Part shown: positions 49,301 to 57,820 of the stretch, piece by piece
Layout of the letters: each line of letters opens with the position of its first letter
How positions within the stretch are numbered: the stretch's first letter is position 1
Assembly (NCBI GenBank): GCA_020137815.1
Contig: CM035357.1
Coordinates: forward strand, 248,001 to 312,000
Direction: 5' to 3'
Source of the DNA: Hormiphora californensis
Lineage: Eukaryota; Ctenophora; Tentaculata; Cydippida; Pleurobrachiidae
Length of the DNA stretch: 64,000 bases
The notes under the pieces: model-generated
The model's input: the letters and a program-made list of their open reading frames with translations, nothing else
The model's database searches: none
What the model was told of the DNA's origin: nothing
Position numbers and translations under genes: made by a program

Positions 49301-51019
49301 ACCTGAAAATAAAGTAGGGAATCAGAAATACACCTGAAAATAACGTAGGGAATCAGAAATACACCTGAAAATAAAGTAGGGAATCAGAAACACACCTGAA
49401 AATAAAGTAGGGAATCAGAAATACACCTGAAAATAAAGTAGGGAATCAGAAACACACCTGAAAATAAAGTAGGGAATCAGAAATACACCTGAAAACAAAG
49501 TAGGGAATCAGAAATACACCTGAAAATAAAGTAGGGAATCAGAAATACACCTGAAAATAAAGTAGGGAATCAGAAACACACCTGAAAATAAAGTAGGGAA
49601 TCAGAAACACACCTGAAAATAAAGTAGGGAATCAGAAATACACCTGAAAATAAAATAGGGAATCAGAAACACACCTGAAAATAAAGTAGGGAATCAGAAA
49701 TACACCTGAAAATAAAGTAGGGAATCAGAAACACACGTGAAAATAAAGTAGGGAATCAGAAACACACCTGAAAATAAAGTAGGGAATCAGAAACACACCT
49801 GAAAATAAAGTAGGGAATCAGAAATACACCTGAAAATAACGGAATCGGTAAATTATCTTATCGTTATCTAAGTTCATGACGAATTAAGGAACCTAAAATT
49901 AATCACTACTGCAACCATTTAGTAGCTCCTGAAGGGAATCATTCCCTGGGAATGCCGTTAAATCCTTACCTCCGCCATAATTCTTCATTGCTGCCACAAA
50001 ACTGCCCATGTTTCCTATACCCCAGATAGCCGCCATGGACGCCAGGATGAACTCAATTCGGTTCGTCCACATGGGCCTCTCCTGTGTAGGAATTGTATTG
50101 GTTACCATGGTTACCACGAAGGATTTGAAGTTGCAGAATTGGGAACTTTCGGTTGCTATGGGGACTGGGGAGGTCTATCTGTGTAGCTACATTTATGCTA
50201 ACTACATTTCTAGTAACCCTGATAACGTACATCATTGAGAGCATTCTCTTTCTCATCATCAACGAGGTCATTACGGCGAAATGGTTTCTGGGCGAGCATG
50301 TCATAGTCAAATCCAGCAATTCCCTCCGCGTTAGCGGCTGTACCCGTCACCGGCAAACCTGGGAGGAAAATATTATGTTTGAATTCAGTTCAGTGAGGCA
50401 CTGTCAGACCTGACAAAATGGCAAATATTATGTTTGAATTCAGTTCAGTGAGTTGTCTAGATCAAACTGTTGCTATGGTAACTATATCTGACTACGTACC
50501 TGCTGCACTGAGCGGCACCTCAACCTCTACGTTACCAATGGTAACTATGGTAACCAATGGTTGCTATGGTAACTAACTACGTACCTGCTGCACTGAATGG
50601 CACTTCAACCTCTACGTTGCCAATGGTAACTATGGTAACCAATGGTTGCTATGGTAACTATATCTGACTACGTGTACCTGCTGCACTGAGTGGCACTTCA
50701 ACCTCTACGTTGCCAATGGTAACTATGGTAACCAATGGTTGCTATGGTAACTAACTACGTACCTGCTGCACTGAATGGCACTTCAACCTCTACGTTGCCA
50801 ATGGTAACTATGGTAACCAATGGTTGCTATGGTAACTATATCTGACAACGTACCTGCTGCACTTAGTGGCACTTCAACCTCTACGTTGCCAATGGTTACC
50901 CACGGACTCGGTTTGGGTTTGGCTGCTTTCTTTGCTTCTGACGCCTCGAACTTGGCGTACATGGAGCCTTGGGTGGCATTACTAACCGCCTTATCAACGG
51001 ACGTGCCCCAAATCCACAT
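25392..51019 (-). CDS. Tandem double-domain SLC6/NSS transporter, about 1439 aa
   Basis: Coding exons in gene order (high to low): 51019-50854, 50358-50231, 50081-49970, 44434-44288, 43888-43716, 43466-43287, 41444-41310, 41126-40973, 40820-40735, 40542-40453, 40308-40155, 39774-39615, 39431-39303, 39019-38938, 38746-38455, 38281-38194, 38009-37951, 37727-37614, 37147-37072, 35475-35372, 34087-33926, 33714-33616, alternative 33462-33349 or 32941-32813, 32636-32544, 32291-32129, 28484-28358, 28157-28050, 27811-27716, 27514-27397, 26540-26431, 26227-26141, 25983-25846, 25652-25392. Sum 4320 bp, in frame throughout. Domain A: TM1 ERPMWTNRIEFILAS...IWGIGNMGSF, TM2 LPTLIMEMLIGQVFRRG, TM6 WMNAATQAFRVSL, TM10 region GAYLFEMLDQ. 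Domain B: GEWAIPQAYVIAQAGAAIGV, LPAFILEIDLGQVFRSGPI, EAGIVTMTFHAIGTG, MYQIFEKFAYG. The C-terminus is acidic then a charged coiled coil. The start at 51019 is uncertain; Met at about 50962 is the alternative. Membrane transport or sensing is inferred from the family. Confidence 0.85.
26377..26430 (-). repeat. Duplicated donor edge of SLC6 exon 26540-26431
   Basis: The last 50 or so exon bases (GCCATCTACATTTTGTATCT...ACATTG|GTAA) occur twice in direct tandem. The copy closer to the exon (donor GTAAGC) is used in the model. Confidence 0.75.
27237..27339. mobile_element. Pogo/Tigger-like MITE with TA target duplication
   Basis: TA|CAGTCGGACCCCGATTTACC at the left and GGTCCGACTATCCGACTG|TA at the right. 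About 103 bp, non-coding, in an intron of the SLC6 gene. Confidence 0.7.
27540..27712. repeat. 36-bp minisatellite, about five units
   Basis: Units of TCATGTCCATATATGG(A/G)GGTGTGAACATTA in the SLC6 intron next to exon 27716-27811. Confidence 0.7.
28757..32170 (-). repeat. 50-bp satellite made of an SLC6 exon end plus donor, about 68 copies
   Basis: Each unit in gene orientation contains ACCGAGTTGAGTTTAGAATA...GTCATGAACAG|GTTCGT. The first 40 or so bases are the last codons of exon 32291-32129 (DRVEFRIKDVMNR) and the rest is its donor and the start of the intron. The unit is 50 bp, so it shifts frame each turn and cannot be a protein repeat. A few units are shorter (about 30590, 30735, 31280, 32120). 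Confidence 0.9.
32395..32570 (-). repeat. Repeated donor edge of SLC6 exon 32636-32544
   Basis: GGTACGTGATAACTGGGTCA occurs three times downstream of and including the real exon end (32544-32570), and CAGGGTACGTG pieces continue into CT-rich sequence to 32395. Confidence 0.65.
32813..32941 (-). other. Alternative exon 23b of the SLC6 gene
   Basis: Phase 1 to phase 1 homologue of 33349-33462, encoding LRGGINAELVKMLFELERDT...FSKPNNWAEAG. It is five codons longer. Either exon keeps the protein in frame (1439 or 1434 residues). Including both is also in frame and cannot be excluded. Confidence 0.75.
33023..33312. mobile_element. MITE with CACAGTCGGAC ends
   Basis: TA|CACAGTCGGAC at the left, GTCCGACTGTG|TA at the right, about 290 bp. 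It contains an inner palindrome (AAAGTCCGTTTCAAGCGACTTGACC... and the complementary GGTCAAGTCGTTTGAAACGC). It lies between the two alternative SLC6 exons. Confidence 0.65.
33349..33462 (-). other. Alternative exon 23a of the SLC6 gene
   Basis: Phase 1 to phase 1. It encodes VRGGWNEELFGMLFGL...DAEKWVEAG, the extracellular loop 3 / start of TM6 of domain B. Its homologue at 32813-32941 has the same phases and the same framework (xRGGxNxELxxMLFxL ... WxEAG). A canonical SLC6 domain has this segment once, so the two are best read as mutually exclusive exons. Confidence 0.75.
34108..35200 (-). repeat. 11-bp satellite (AATCATTGTGC), about 99 copies
   Basis: Uninterrupted 11-mers with a C/T variant position. 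In gene orientation the array ends only about 20 bp before the acceptor at 34088 (CATCATTTCAG). Three overlapping ORFs of 360-430 codons through it are repeat artefacts. It is not derived from an exon edge, unlike its neighbours. Confidence 0.95.
35475..35835 (-). repeat. Acceptor edge of SLC6 exon 35475-35372 repeated six to seven times
   Basis: In gene orientation each unit of 53-64 bp ends TTATAG|CCGCTACAAGT. The real exon starts CCGCTACGAAG after TTTATAG. So both the acceptor and the first codons are copied upstream. Confidence 0.8.
36008..36034 (-). ncRNA. Hammerhead-like core in an SLC6 intron
   Basis: Minus strand CTGATGA, A, stem GATGT-TGTT-ACATC, GAAAC. This is the same architecture as the Penelope ends, with a different stem II. 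It is probably the terminus of another degraded Penelope-like element. Confidence 0.45.
36247..36434. mobile_element. Small hairpin-rich MITE
   Basis: Ends TATAAACTCTTGCCA and TGGCAAGAGTTTATA. The inside holds several short palindromes (CTCCCAGCGCGCCGCTGGGAG; TTTATCCGCCACTGGCGGATAAA). About 190 bp, in an SLC6 intron. A related GC-rich piece lies at about 36790-36890. Confidence 0.55.
37254..37660 (-). repeat. Donor edge of SLC6 exon 37727-37614 repeated four times (about 118 bp)
   Basis: Units contain TGCAATACTTTCAGATAATG...GTTATGA|GTGAGTC, the second half of the TM3 exon of domain B with its donor, followed by GTTACCATGG palindromes. The most 5' unit (in gene sense) is continuous with the full exon. 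Confidence 0.8.
38455..38746 (-). other. Fusion exon: TM12 of SLC6 domain A to TM1 of domain B
   Basis: One uninterrupted 97-codon exon (acceptor TCCAG|GAT, donor AAAT|GTGAGT). It encodes the last TM of domain A (FMLFMQWALLIFCALWPVWT), a basic cytosolic linker (TREKWRIYKHRRKYPLG), then the R-G-E-W motif and TM1 of domain B (AGAAIGVGIITRFAYKYY). Because the two domains meet inside one exon, the gene cannot be two adjacent transporters merged by a modelling error. Confidence 0.9.
39100..39175 (-). repeat. Acceptor-edge copies of SLC6 exon 39019-38938
   Basis: CCCCCTCTCAG|GAGT occurs at about 39105-39118 and CCCCCTCTCAG|GAGTATCTC at about 39150-39165. Both resemble the true acceptor and exon start CCTCCCAG|GAGTATCTTGG. 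Confidence 0.55.
39845..40155 (-). repeat. 33-bp repeat around the donor of SLC6 exon 40308-40155, about nine copies
   Basis: Each unit in gene sense carries GTGAGTTTAGAATGG and a GTTACCATGG palindrome. The first GTGAGT is the real donor (TCAA|GTGAGT). Confidence 0.75.
41521..43161. mobile_element. Foldback element 3 (1.64 kb palindrome) in the SLC6 gene
   Basis: Outer ends CACGGTGCACCAGAAGGATC and its complement, with a centre near 42335. The arms are nearly identical. It lies in the intron between exons 43287-43466 and 41310-41444, with its left end only 77 bp from the latter. It shares long stretches with foldback 1 (2827-4171), so the family has at least two members here. No transposase. 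Confidence 0.85.
44406..49840 (-). repeat. 31-bp satellite made of an SLC6 splice acceptor plus exon start, about 175 copies
   Basis: In gene sense every unit reads TTTTCAG|GTGTATTTCTGATTCCCTA.... The true exon 44434-44288 starts with the same 27 bases after the same acceptor, and diverges at TTTTC|TACATG where the satellite has TTTTC|AG. The array spans 5.4 kb directly upstream of the exon. Units differ mainly at one C/T position. No ORF spans it because 31 is not a multiple of three. Confidence 0.95.
50479..50900 (-). repeat. Donor edge of SLC6 exon 1 repeated five times
   Basis: Units of about 84-92 bp each contain GGCAACGTAGAGGTTGAAGT...GCAGCAG|GTACGT, the last dozen codons of exon 51019-50854 (NVEVEVPLSAAG) plus its donor, followed by GTTACCATAG-type palindromes. 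Two copies would change Leu to Phe. Confidence 0.8.
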
Positions 51020-51239
51020 GATCACACGGGGACCTCACACTCAGAGAGATATTATCACTCAGAGAGATATTATCACACTCAGAGATATCACTCAGAGAGT
51101 AGTGGGAATTCGGGTGGTGGATACTAGTTGACCTAAAATAATTAGACAACTTGTAGGGGGTAACTTTAATAACTGCAGACGGGATTTTGGCAACAAAACA
51201 ATTCATTGTCACCAAGACAACCAATCAAAAGGAGGACAA

Positions 51240-51670
51240 TAACTGGTGTAACCATGGTAACAAGGACAATAACCGGTGTAACCATGGTAACAATCACAAT
51301 AACCGGTGTAACCATGGTAACAAGGACAATAACCGGTGTAACCATGGTAACCAAGGACAGTAACCGGTGTAACCATGGTAACAAGGACAGTAACCGGTGT
51401 AACCACGGTAACAAGGACAGTAACCGGTGTAACCATGGTAACCAAGCTGACAGTAACCGGTGTAACCATGGTTACAAGGACAATAACCGGTGTAACCATG
51501 GTAACCAAGGACAGTAACCGGTGTAACCACGGTAACAAGGACAGTAACCGGTGTAACCATGGTAACAAGGACAATAACCGGTGTAACCATGGTAACTAGG
51601 ACAGTAACCGGTGTAACCATGGTAACAAGGACAATAACCGGTGTAACCATGGTAACAAGGACAGTAACTG
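51240..51670. repeat. 30-bp minisatellite carrying X-box-like palindromes, about 15 units
   Basis: Units of ACCGGTGTAACCATGGTAAC plus AAGGACA(A/G)TA. Most contain GTAACCATGGTAAC, which fits GTNRCC-N2-RGYAAC. The array lies 0.2 kb upstream of the SLC6 start and 1.1 kb upstream of the four-TM gene, in their shared divergent promoter region. Confidence 0.75.
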
Positions 51671-52807
51671 GTACAAGGCATATATTACAGGCAACAACAG
51701 ACTCTCTGTGCTGCAGACAACCCACACAGACAGAGAGACAGAGAGAGACAGAGGTTGCAGGGTGTGTAGGATGTAAGCGTATCTGCACAAGTAAGTTTGT
51801 GTGAGGAGAGAGATCAGGAAGAGAGAGAGGGGAGAGAGAGGGGAGAGAGATGATGGAGAGAGGTGATGGAGAGAGAGGTGAGAGAGATGATGGAGAGAGG
51901 TGATGGAGTGCTTGAAGCTTGCCGCAAGATATAGTAGCAACATATAGTGCAAACAGTTCCACCGCTTTGGAAATACACCCAAACATTAACGGAGAGGCCG
52001 GTTCCCGGTTCATGATAAGATATTAAGAACTCACCAGTGCAGCTACTATACAGTGAAACCCAAGCAACAAAGGTGCGTGGGACACCATGTCGTATCTCCT
52101 GTTCCTATTGAGTAAATGAGTCAAAGACTGGATCTTGAATACGTTGAAGATGGAACATAACAAAAAGATCTGAGGACCTTTTCGGTTTGGATCCTTATAG
52201 GATACCCTAGAATATCATGTCTTCTAACTGCTCGGTGGGTAGATCCTTTGTCCTCCAGTCTTCACTTCACGACGACTGTTTCTTCGCAGCCTCACTTCGG
52301 TCCTGTGCGGTACTCTTTTGTGAGACAATATTAACTGTAATTGTAACTACTATTGTCTATTCTGTACTATTCTAGATGACAGTTGTTGTACTTGTAAAGT
52401 GTGTATCTGATTGAGCACCAGATATAGTGCACTGTTTGATCACCACAATCACCTGACTTGTTACCGTGGTTAATGAGTGATTCTCAGAGAGAGAAGTATC
52501 TTACAGAGAAGTATCTTTTTCTAAACTTCCTATTTATACATTTCTTCTCTCTCTCTCTCTCTCTCTCTCACTCTCACTCTCTCTCTCTCACAATGTGTAT
52601 CACGTGATGTTTGTGTTTGTCTAAGGCTGCTGTTGCTGCACAGCATCTCACTTCCTGCCTGCACCCACACCCTGCCTATCCACTGTGTATTGTGTGACAC
52701 CCTGCTTGGCCTATTGCTGTCCTTTTCTTTAAATCTGACCCCTACGATCTAGATTTTTGTACAAAGACATATCATTTGCATTAAATAGTACTTTGTTCTA
52801 GAACGTC
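51671..52807. other. Divergent intergenic region between SLC6 and four-TM genes
   Basis: Contains GA-rich sequence (51730-51900) and a (CT)n tract at about 52545-52590. No exon is supported. It probably holds both promoters and 5' UTRs, but no clear TATA box or initiator could be chosen. Confidence 0.4.
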
Positions 52808-53008
52808 ATGTCGGTTTTGGAGACGATAGTCAATAGTGGAAAGAAGGTTCTTCCTCCCCCAGCCATACTCCTCTTCTGTCATATAGTCTTCTGCGTCTTT
52901 GGAACCATCGTATTATGTCTGAACCTTATGAGCAGTCCTAACACAGACTGGGCGAGCTACGTGACACTGTGAGTGTGTGTGAGTCTAGTAGGTGGAGAGA
53001 GAGGGAGG

Positions 53009-53092
<84 letters not shown>

Positions 53093-56000
53093 GCGCTATG
53101 ATAGACTCGAGCGAGTACTCGCGCCTCTCGCGGTCACGAGATCTTAGACTCCGAGCGCTATAGAGCTCGCGACTAGGTATATAGTAGTTCGATAGGGACT
53201 AGGGAGAGAAGGCGAAAGACATTGAACGGAAAACGCCAGGAAATTCTAGTTGGAATTCCCAGGGGCCTGTAGCGTATGCAAATGGTTCTAAGTGAAATTT
53301 CCCTATTCCCCTAAAACTACCTGCTCCCTACCTCCAAATGCAGGTTTGTTGGTGGGTTTCCTCTGTGTGTTGGTATTGCCTTCATCAAGTACAAACAGAC
53401 AGACAGCATTATTGCCGGAGTTCTCAGTGGGATCGTCTTCTTCTGCACCATAGTCGCTATTCAGGTAACTACTGCTACTAGACTGCTAGAGAAGCTATTC
53501 AGGTAACTAGATAGAAGCAGCTGCTGAAGTGATTAAATGAGGTGCATTATCAGCACATATCGCCGGTATAACTTCCTATTAGACAATTTTGACCGGTGAT
53601 CTAAGTTTTCACAGTGCACCGCTTCCGCTGGTTACAGTGCACTGTGAAAACTTAGACCACTGCAAAACACTAGTAATTATAAAGTAAAATACCGTTGCAG
53701 TGGTATGTGAAAAATTAGACACTTTCTAGTCACACACACAGTATAAACATTACGCCACTACTGCACACGCCCTAACCCTTATCTTTTCTTCCCCTCTGCA
53801 ACTATAGGTCACGTGATCGTCACGTGATGGCACCACCCCAATGAGCGTCCTGCATCTGCTTTCCCTCTCTGCCTTCGATTCTCTCTTTCCCTATCTCTCT
53901 CTCTCTCTCTCTCTCTCACACTCATTCTTTTTCTCTTTCTCTCTCTCTCACTCAATCTTTATCTCGTTCACTCAGTTTGTTTCCAAAATCATCTAATAAA
54001 ATTAGATGACTGCTTTTACATGCTCTATTACACAACAATAATGTTAAAGATTCTTTCACTTTTAGGCCTCGCAGGCTCGGCCCAAAAGTACAACTACAGA
54101 GCTCGCAGGCTCGCTCAGTAGTTACACTTAGCGTGCCTCGCAGGCTCGGCAGCTAAGTAAAAGGATCTACCTCGACCTCTCGGTCTCGGTTCATTATTGT
54201 TGTATTTAGAACACTCGGCCTTCGGCCTCGTGCACTAAATAGTAATAGACCATTTTAACCAGTCATCTAATCATATAATATGCTGCTATTCTGAATTATT
54301 GATACTTTTTGTTAAATAAAATTGTTCGTAACATTCTAGTGTGTCTGTGAAGCAGTTAACCGAAAACAGCCCTTAGAAGCTTTTATCTTTTTGGGAAAAA
54401 TCAGCGTATCATCGATTCGTAAAACCTTTTTGGGGAAAAATATATGCACAAGCCCAGTCAGCTCCCACTGTTAGTCCGATGCTCTGACACGTCCTCCAGT
54501 AGTTGTACCACGTCTCCAACAACATCCCCCCTCACTCCGCAGTACTGGCCATGGAGTGCCTGGTTGAACGACTCTAAAACCGGTCGATTATCCGCCTCTA
54601 AAGGACTCATCTTTAACTTTATCCGGCTAATTCTCCTCACCCCCATCGTGGTGGTGTACGGGTTGTGGTGCCGGAAAACCATTGAGAAGTTTTGGTCGCA
54701 GTGGGCAGCTGTTGAGAGCAAGACGGGGCTTGAGGACCAGGAGGGTGGGTCTACTACAGGATCATTCGATGACGTGGATGAGGCAGACTTTGTTAACAAG
54801 TGAGAGAAGAGCACAACTGCTGAAATATAGCACTGTTCGGCCTTTAAAACATGTATGAGAGAAACAGAGCACTGTTTGGGACTTGTGTGTGTACATGAAG
54901 CAGCTTTGTCAAAGAGGGTAGATAATTGTTTATGGAGCATATTTTAATGGGGTGTAAAATGATGTCTTTTTTGAAGCATTATTTCTGTTCATTCCAAATT
55001 AAAAGATTTCGTTTGAATGAATTTTGCTGTTATAAGTTGCCATATTGCTATAATAGACCCTAATTTTGGTATCATGTGATATCTGTGGGGATCTCTAGTA
55101 GAACACGAACAGAGCTACAGAATGTTACTAGTCTGCTGAGACTTCATCAGAGAGAATGCTCGACCACGGCCATGATGTATGTACAATGTACATGTCACAC
55201 CGTTCTATTAGAGTTCTACTAGAGTTTTCCCTAGCGTCCCTGTGTTCATGTTATAAATTGCTCTGCTGATACGTATAATTCTAGATCATGTATGCCAATT
55301 GCTAATATCCACATGTTCTCTCTGTTTCAGTGGTACCCCTGGTCAGCCATGTACATGCTAATGTATAAAATATATTGTATAATGAGCTAATATCTCTCTG
55401 TTTTCTGTTTCAGTGGTACCCCTGGTCAGCCTGGATTATAGGAAACTCAACCAACGCAACCATCTTCACAACCTTCAGGCTCATCTTCCAGATCCCCCTC
55501 GTCACATTCTACTCCATCCTACTACGGAGGAAAATAAGAAAGTTTTGTGTTGTGGTTGGGTCAGGGTTGGAGCGGGTACCTGCTAATGAGAATAATAAGA
55601 GACAAGGTAGTCCTGATAAGAGGAAGGAGGAACAGGAAGATGATGATGAGGAGTTCGTGGATGAATTTCAGAATGAGGAGAATCTCTATGAAAACTATGA
55701 TCGGAGAGTTCCAAACTAAATATGTTGCAGCGAATGAATGCGATGATGAATGAAGTGGAGAGAGAATGAATTTTGGGAGTTTTTGCTCTAAAAACCAATC
55801 GACTCTATGTTTGCGAAATTTAATTTTCAAATAATATTCATTTTTTATGTAATGTGACTTTATGGTGAATTGAATACTCAATAATTGTCAAAGCCATGTG
55901 TGTTCGTTCGTCGATACTTTACAGCATTATATGATTACAGTTTACTAATAGTAACCATAGTAACCGATTCCTTTCAGTACTGGCCCTGGGCAGCCTGGCT

Positions 56001-56253
56001 GACAACCCCTGCTCGCTCTATCGCATTCAACTTTATCCGACTCCTCCTCCTCTTCCCCTGTCTTATGGTATACGGTCTATGGTGCAAGAAACAAATTGAG
56101 AGATTCATCTACCGACCCATGGCGTACCCTTCAACCCTGGCAGTGGATGCTGAGGATGATGTTACAGCCAGTGAGACTAGGGGCAACCAGGCTCATCATA
56201 TTGAATACAGGGATGATGTGAGTTACCCTACTCCCCCCGAGAGTAGGATTTGA
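52808..56253 (+). CDS. Four-TM protein with three alternative terminal exons (180, 195 or 185 aa)
   Basis: Exon 1 52808-52968 (ATG at 52808) and exon 2 53344-53464 encode 94 residues with three hydrophobic segments (about 19-40, 52-66, 72-94) and end in phase 0 at ATTCAG. Three downstream exons each start in phase 0 after a good acceptor: 54543-54803, 55414-55719 and 55978-56253. All three begin with an aromatic box (YWPWSAW, WYPWSAW, YWPWAAW), encode the fourth TM with a short basic turn, and end in different acidic cytosolic tails and their own stop codon. No family is recognised; a small tetraspan membrane protein is all that can be said. ATTAAA at about 55001 could be the poly(A) signal of the first form. 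Confidence 0.8.
52990..53095. repeat. (GA)n microsatellite
   Basis: About 100 bp of GA in intron 1 of the four-TM gene. It is followed by a 65-bp segment bounded by AGCGCTAT ends. Confidence 0.85.
54060..54250. repeat. CTCGCAGGCTCGG-type short repeats
   Basis: Four relatives of CCTCGCAGGCTCGG, plus CTCGGCCTTCGGCCTCG, embedded in a larger AT-rich inverted structure (about 53988-54275: AATCATCTAAT...ATTAGATGACT, ATCTAATC). It is probably a small foldback or MITE in intron 2. Confidence 0.4.
54543..54803 (+). other. Terminal exon variant a
   Basis: Starts CACTCCGCAG|TACTGG and encodes YWPWSAWLNDSKT, then a TM (FNFIRLILLTPIVVVYGLW) and an 86-residue total ending DEADFVNK-stop. Confidence 0.8.
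55414..55719 (+). other. Terminal exon variant b
   Basis: Starts CTGTTTCAG|TGGTAC and encodes WYPWSAWIIGNSTNA with a glycosylation motif, a TM (LIFQIPLVTFYSILL), then a long acidic/basic tail. A truncated copy of its acceptor and first codons lies at 55320-55348 (CTGTTTCAGTGGTACCCCTG). Confidence 0.8.
55978..56253 (+). other. Terminal exon variant c
   Basis: Starts CCTTTCAG|TACTGG and encodes YWPWAAWLTTPARS, a TM (FNFIRLLLLFPCLMVYGLW) and a tail ending PTPPESRI-stop. It is closest to variant a. Confidence 0.8.
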
Positions 56254-57021
56254 GAAGTGGGATCTCGAGGGTAGGATTTGAGATGTGGGATTATAATGAG
56301 ATTCCGAGAGAAGGATTTGAGAAGTACAGCTGAATTTAATGAAGAATCTAAACTTTCCAATGTTTTAGATTGTCCTGAGTGACCATGGCGACCAATAGAA
56401 ACCTGCCCTAGTGACCAGTAGAATTTGAACGATCTGTGCGGATATTTGGGTTGTGGGTAAACTAAAAGACGATTAAAATCACTAACGAGCTAAATTTTAC
56501 TGTTTTATCCGTTTGTTAATTGTTACTGAGCTAAAGAATTTAATCCATTTTGTTTAGTTGTAAATATTCATCTTAAATCTTAATATCCAATATCCAGCTC
56601 TGATCTTGTTAAACCAAACATCCGACCACAATTGAGGACAAGTCTAGTCCAGCATACCTCACTATTACTACATACATCCAGTGTCTGTCCTATTGCTCAC
56701 ACATCACAGTACTTTGAAGCACATCACAGTACTGACCATCCTATATATCGCTCACACACTGTATCTCACTCAAGGACAGTCACACACAAAAAGCTATGTT
56801 TACTTTCCGCTAGCTTACACATCGCGGGGGTGGGGAGGATATTAAGAGTGTTGAGAGATCAGACTCAACATTCTTCTCATTTCTCATTGCTGCTGCTGTT
56901 GATCAGTAACAACACGTTAGTAACAACATTGATCTGCTAACTCTGTGATAACACGTCACATTATAGTAACACCAGCTGTCTTTGTGCTAACAACTGACAT
57001 TGATCTGCTGTCTTTGTGATC

Positions 57022-57450
57022 ATGTCCTATCAGAACAACTACCAGACAACACCGCCACAAGGTTACCAGTATCCTGCTACTAGTCCACAACAGGCCTACC
57101 CAACTAACCAACAAGCCTACCAACAACCGACCTATGTGACTCCGACAGCTCCTTCAGCACCCGCTAAACCAGCAGCAGCAGGACCACAGCCCGTTTATCA
57201 CGTGAACACCCCTCCCCCAGCCTACGCAGCAGCACAGCCCATACCCCCTAATTACCCCCGGCAACAGCAACAGCCCTACAGAGCGTACCCTGTTGCACCG
57301 GGTCCTGTTCCGCCCACCCGGTACCAGCCAGCACCAGTGAGACAGCCATACCCATATGGACCCCCTCCGATGCCTCCCCCTGGTCCACCTCCTCCAAGGG
57401 GTGGTCCACCAATGCTCCCATTTCCCTGCTGTCTGTGTACCATCATATAG
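57022..57450 (+). CDS. CaaX miniprotein 1: Pro/Gln/Tyr-rich, ends CCLCTII (142 aa)
   Basis: Single-exon ORF from ATG 57022 to TAG. The body is disordered and rich in P, Q, Y and A (PQGYQYPA, QQAYPTNQQAYQQP, PPPMPPPGPPPP), with no TM. The last seven residues CCLCTII give a CaaX box, C-T-I-I, with two more Cys upstream. By analogy with Ras/Rho tails this suggests prenylation of the fourth-last Cys (geranylgeranyl more likely than farnesyl) and palmitoylation nearby, anchoring it to the cytosolic membrane face. The layout also recalls CYSTM proteins of plants and fungi, but no TM-length stretch precedes the Cys. It is first in the cluster. Confidence 0.8.
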   Translation: MSYQNNYQTTPPQGYQYPATSPQQAYPTNQQAYQQPTYVTPTAPSAPAKPAAAGPQPVYHVNTPPPAYAAAQPIPPNYPRQQQQPYRAYPVAPGPVPPTRYQPAPVRQPYPYGPPPMPPPGPPPPRGGPPMLPFPCCLCTII

Positions 57451-57820
57451 CAAGGTAGCAAGCTTGTTGAGTAACACATCGTGTAGCAAGTAATAACAAT
57501 AGCAAGCTGGGACCTTAGAACATAAACAAGTGGTTTTAAGCTGGGATTTAGGACACAACCACTTAAGTGGGGATTTAGAAAATATGTAATGGTTTACAGC
57601 CGGACTGTAGCATGATTTGATGATAGCATGGGTGTATATTTTTTAATTTCTTTTGAAACTTTTACTTCCACTCCTCACGACCACACTTTCTTTCTTACTC
57701 CTTCATTAACTTATTTTCTGATTTATAAAACGATTTTGTTTCAATACATACCCGAACAAAACCCCAAACTCTATGAAACCCCTCAGCTCCATAATATATA
57801 TTTTAGCTAGACAAGTTACC

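Noticed and set aside
44406-49840. CRISPR-like array of 31-bp direct repeats
   Set aside because: No unique spacers, a eukaryotic intron setting, and units identical to a neighbouring exon edge. It is a satellite.
51206-52013. ORFs of up to 239 codons with TGVTMVTR or HRLLSLLPWL repeats
   Set aside because: They come from the 30-bp minisatellite and are open in several frames on both strands.
57154-57558. Minus-strand ORFs opposite miniprotein 1
   Set aside because: Low-complexity shadows (Trp/Arg/Gly-rich) of the Pro-rich plus-strand ORF.
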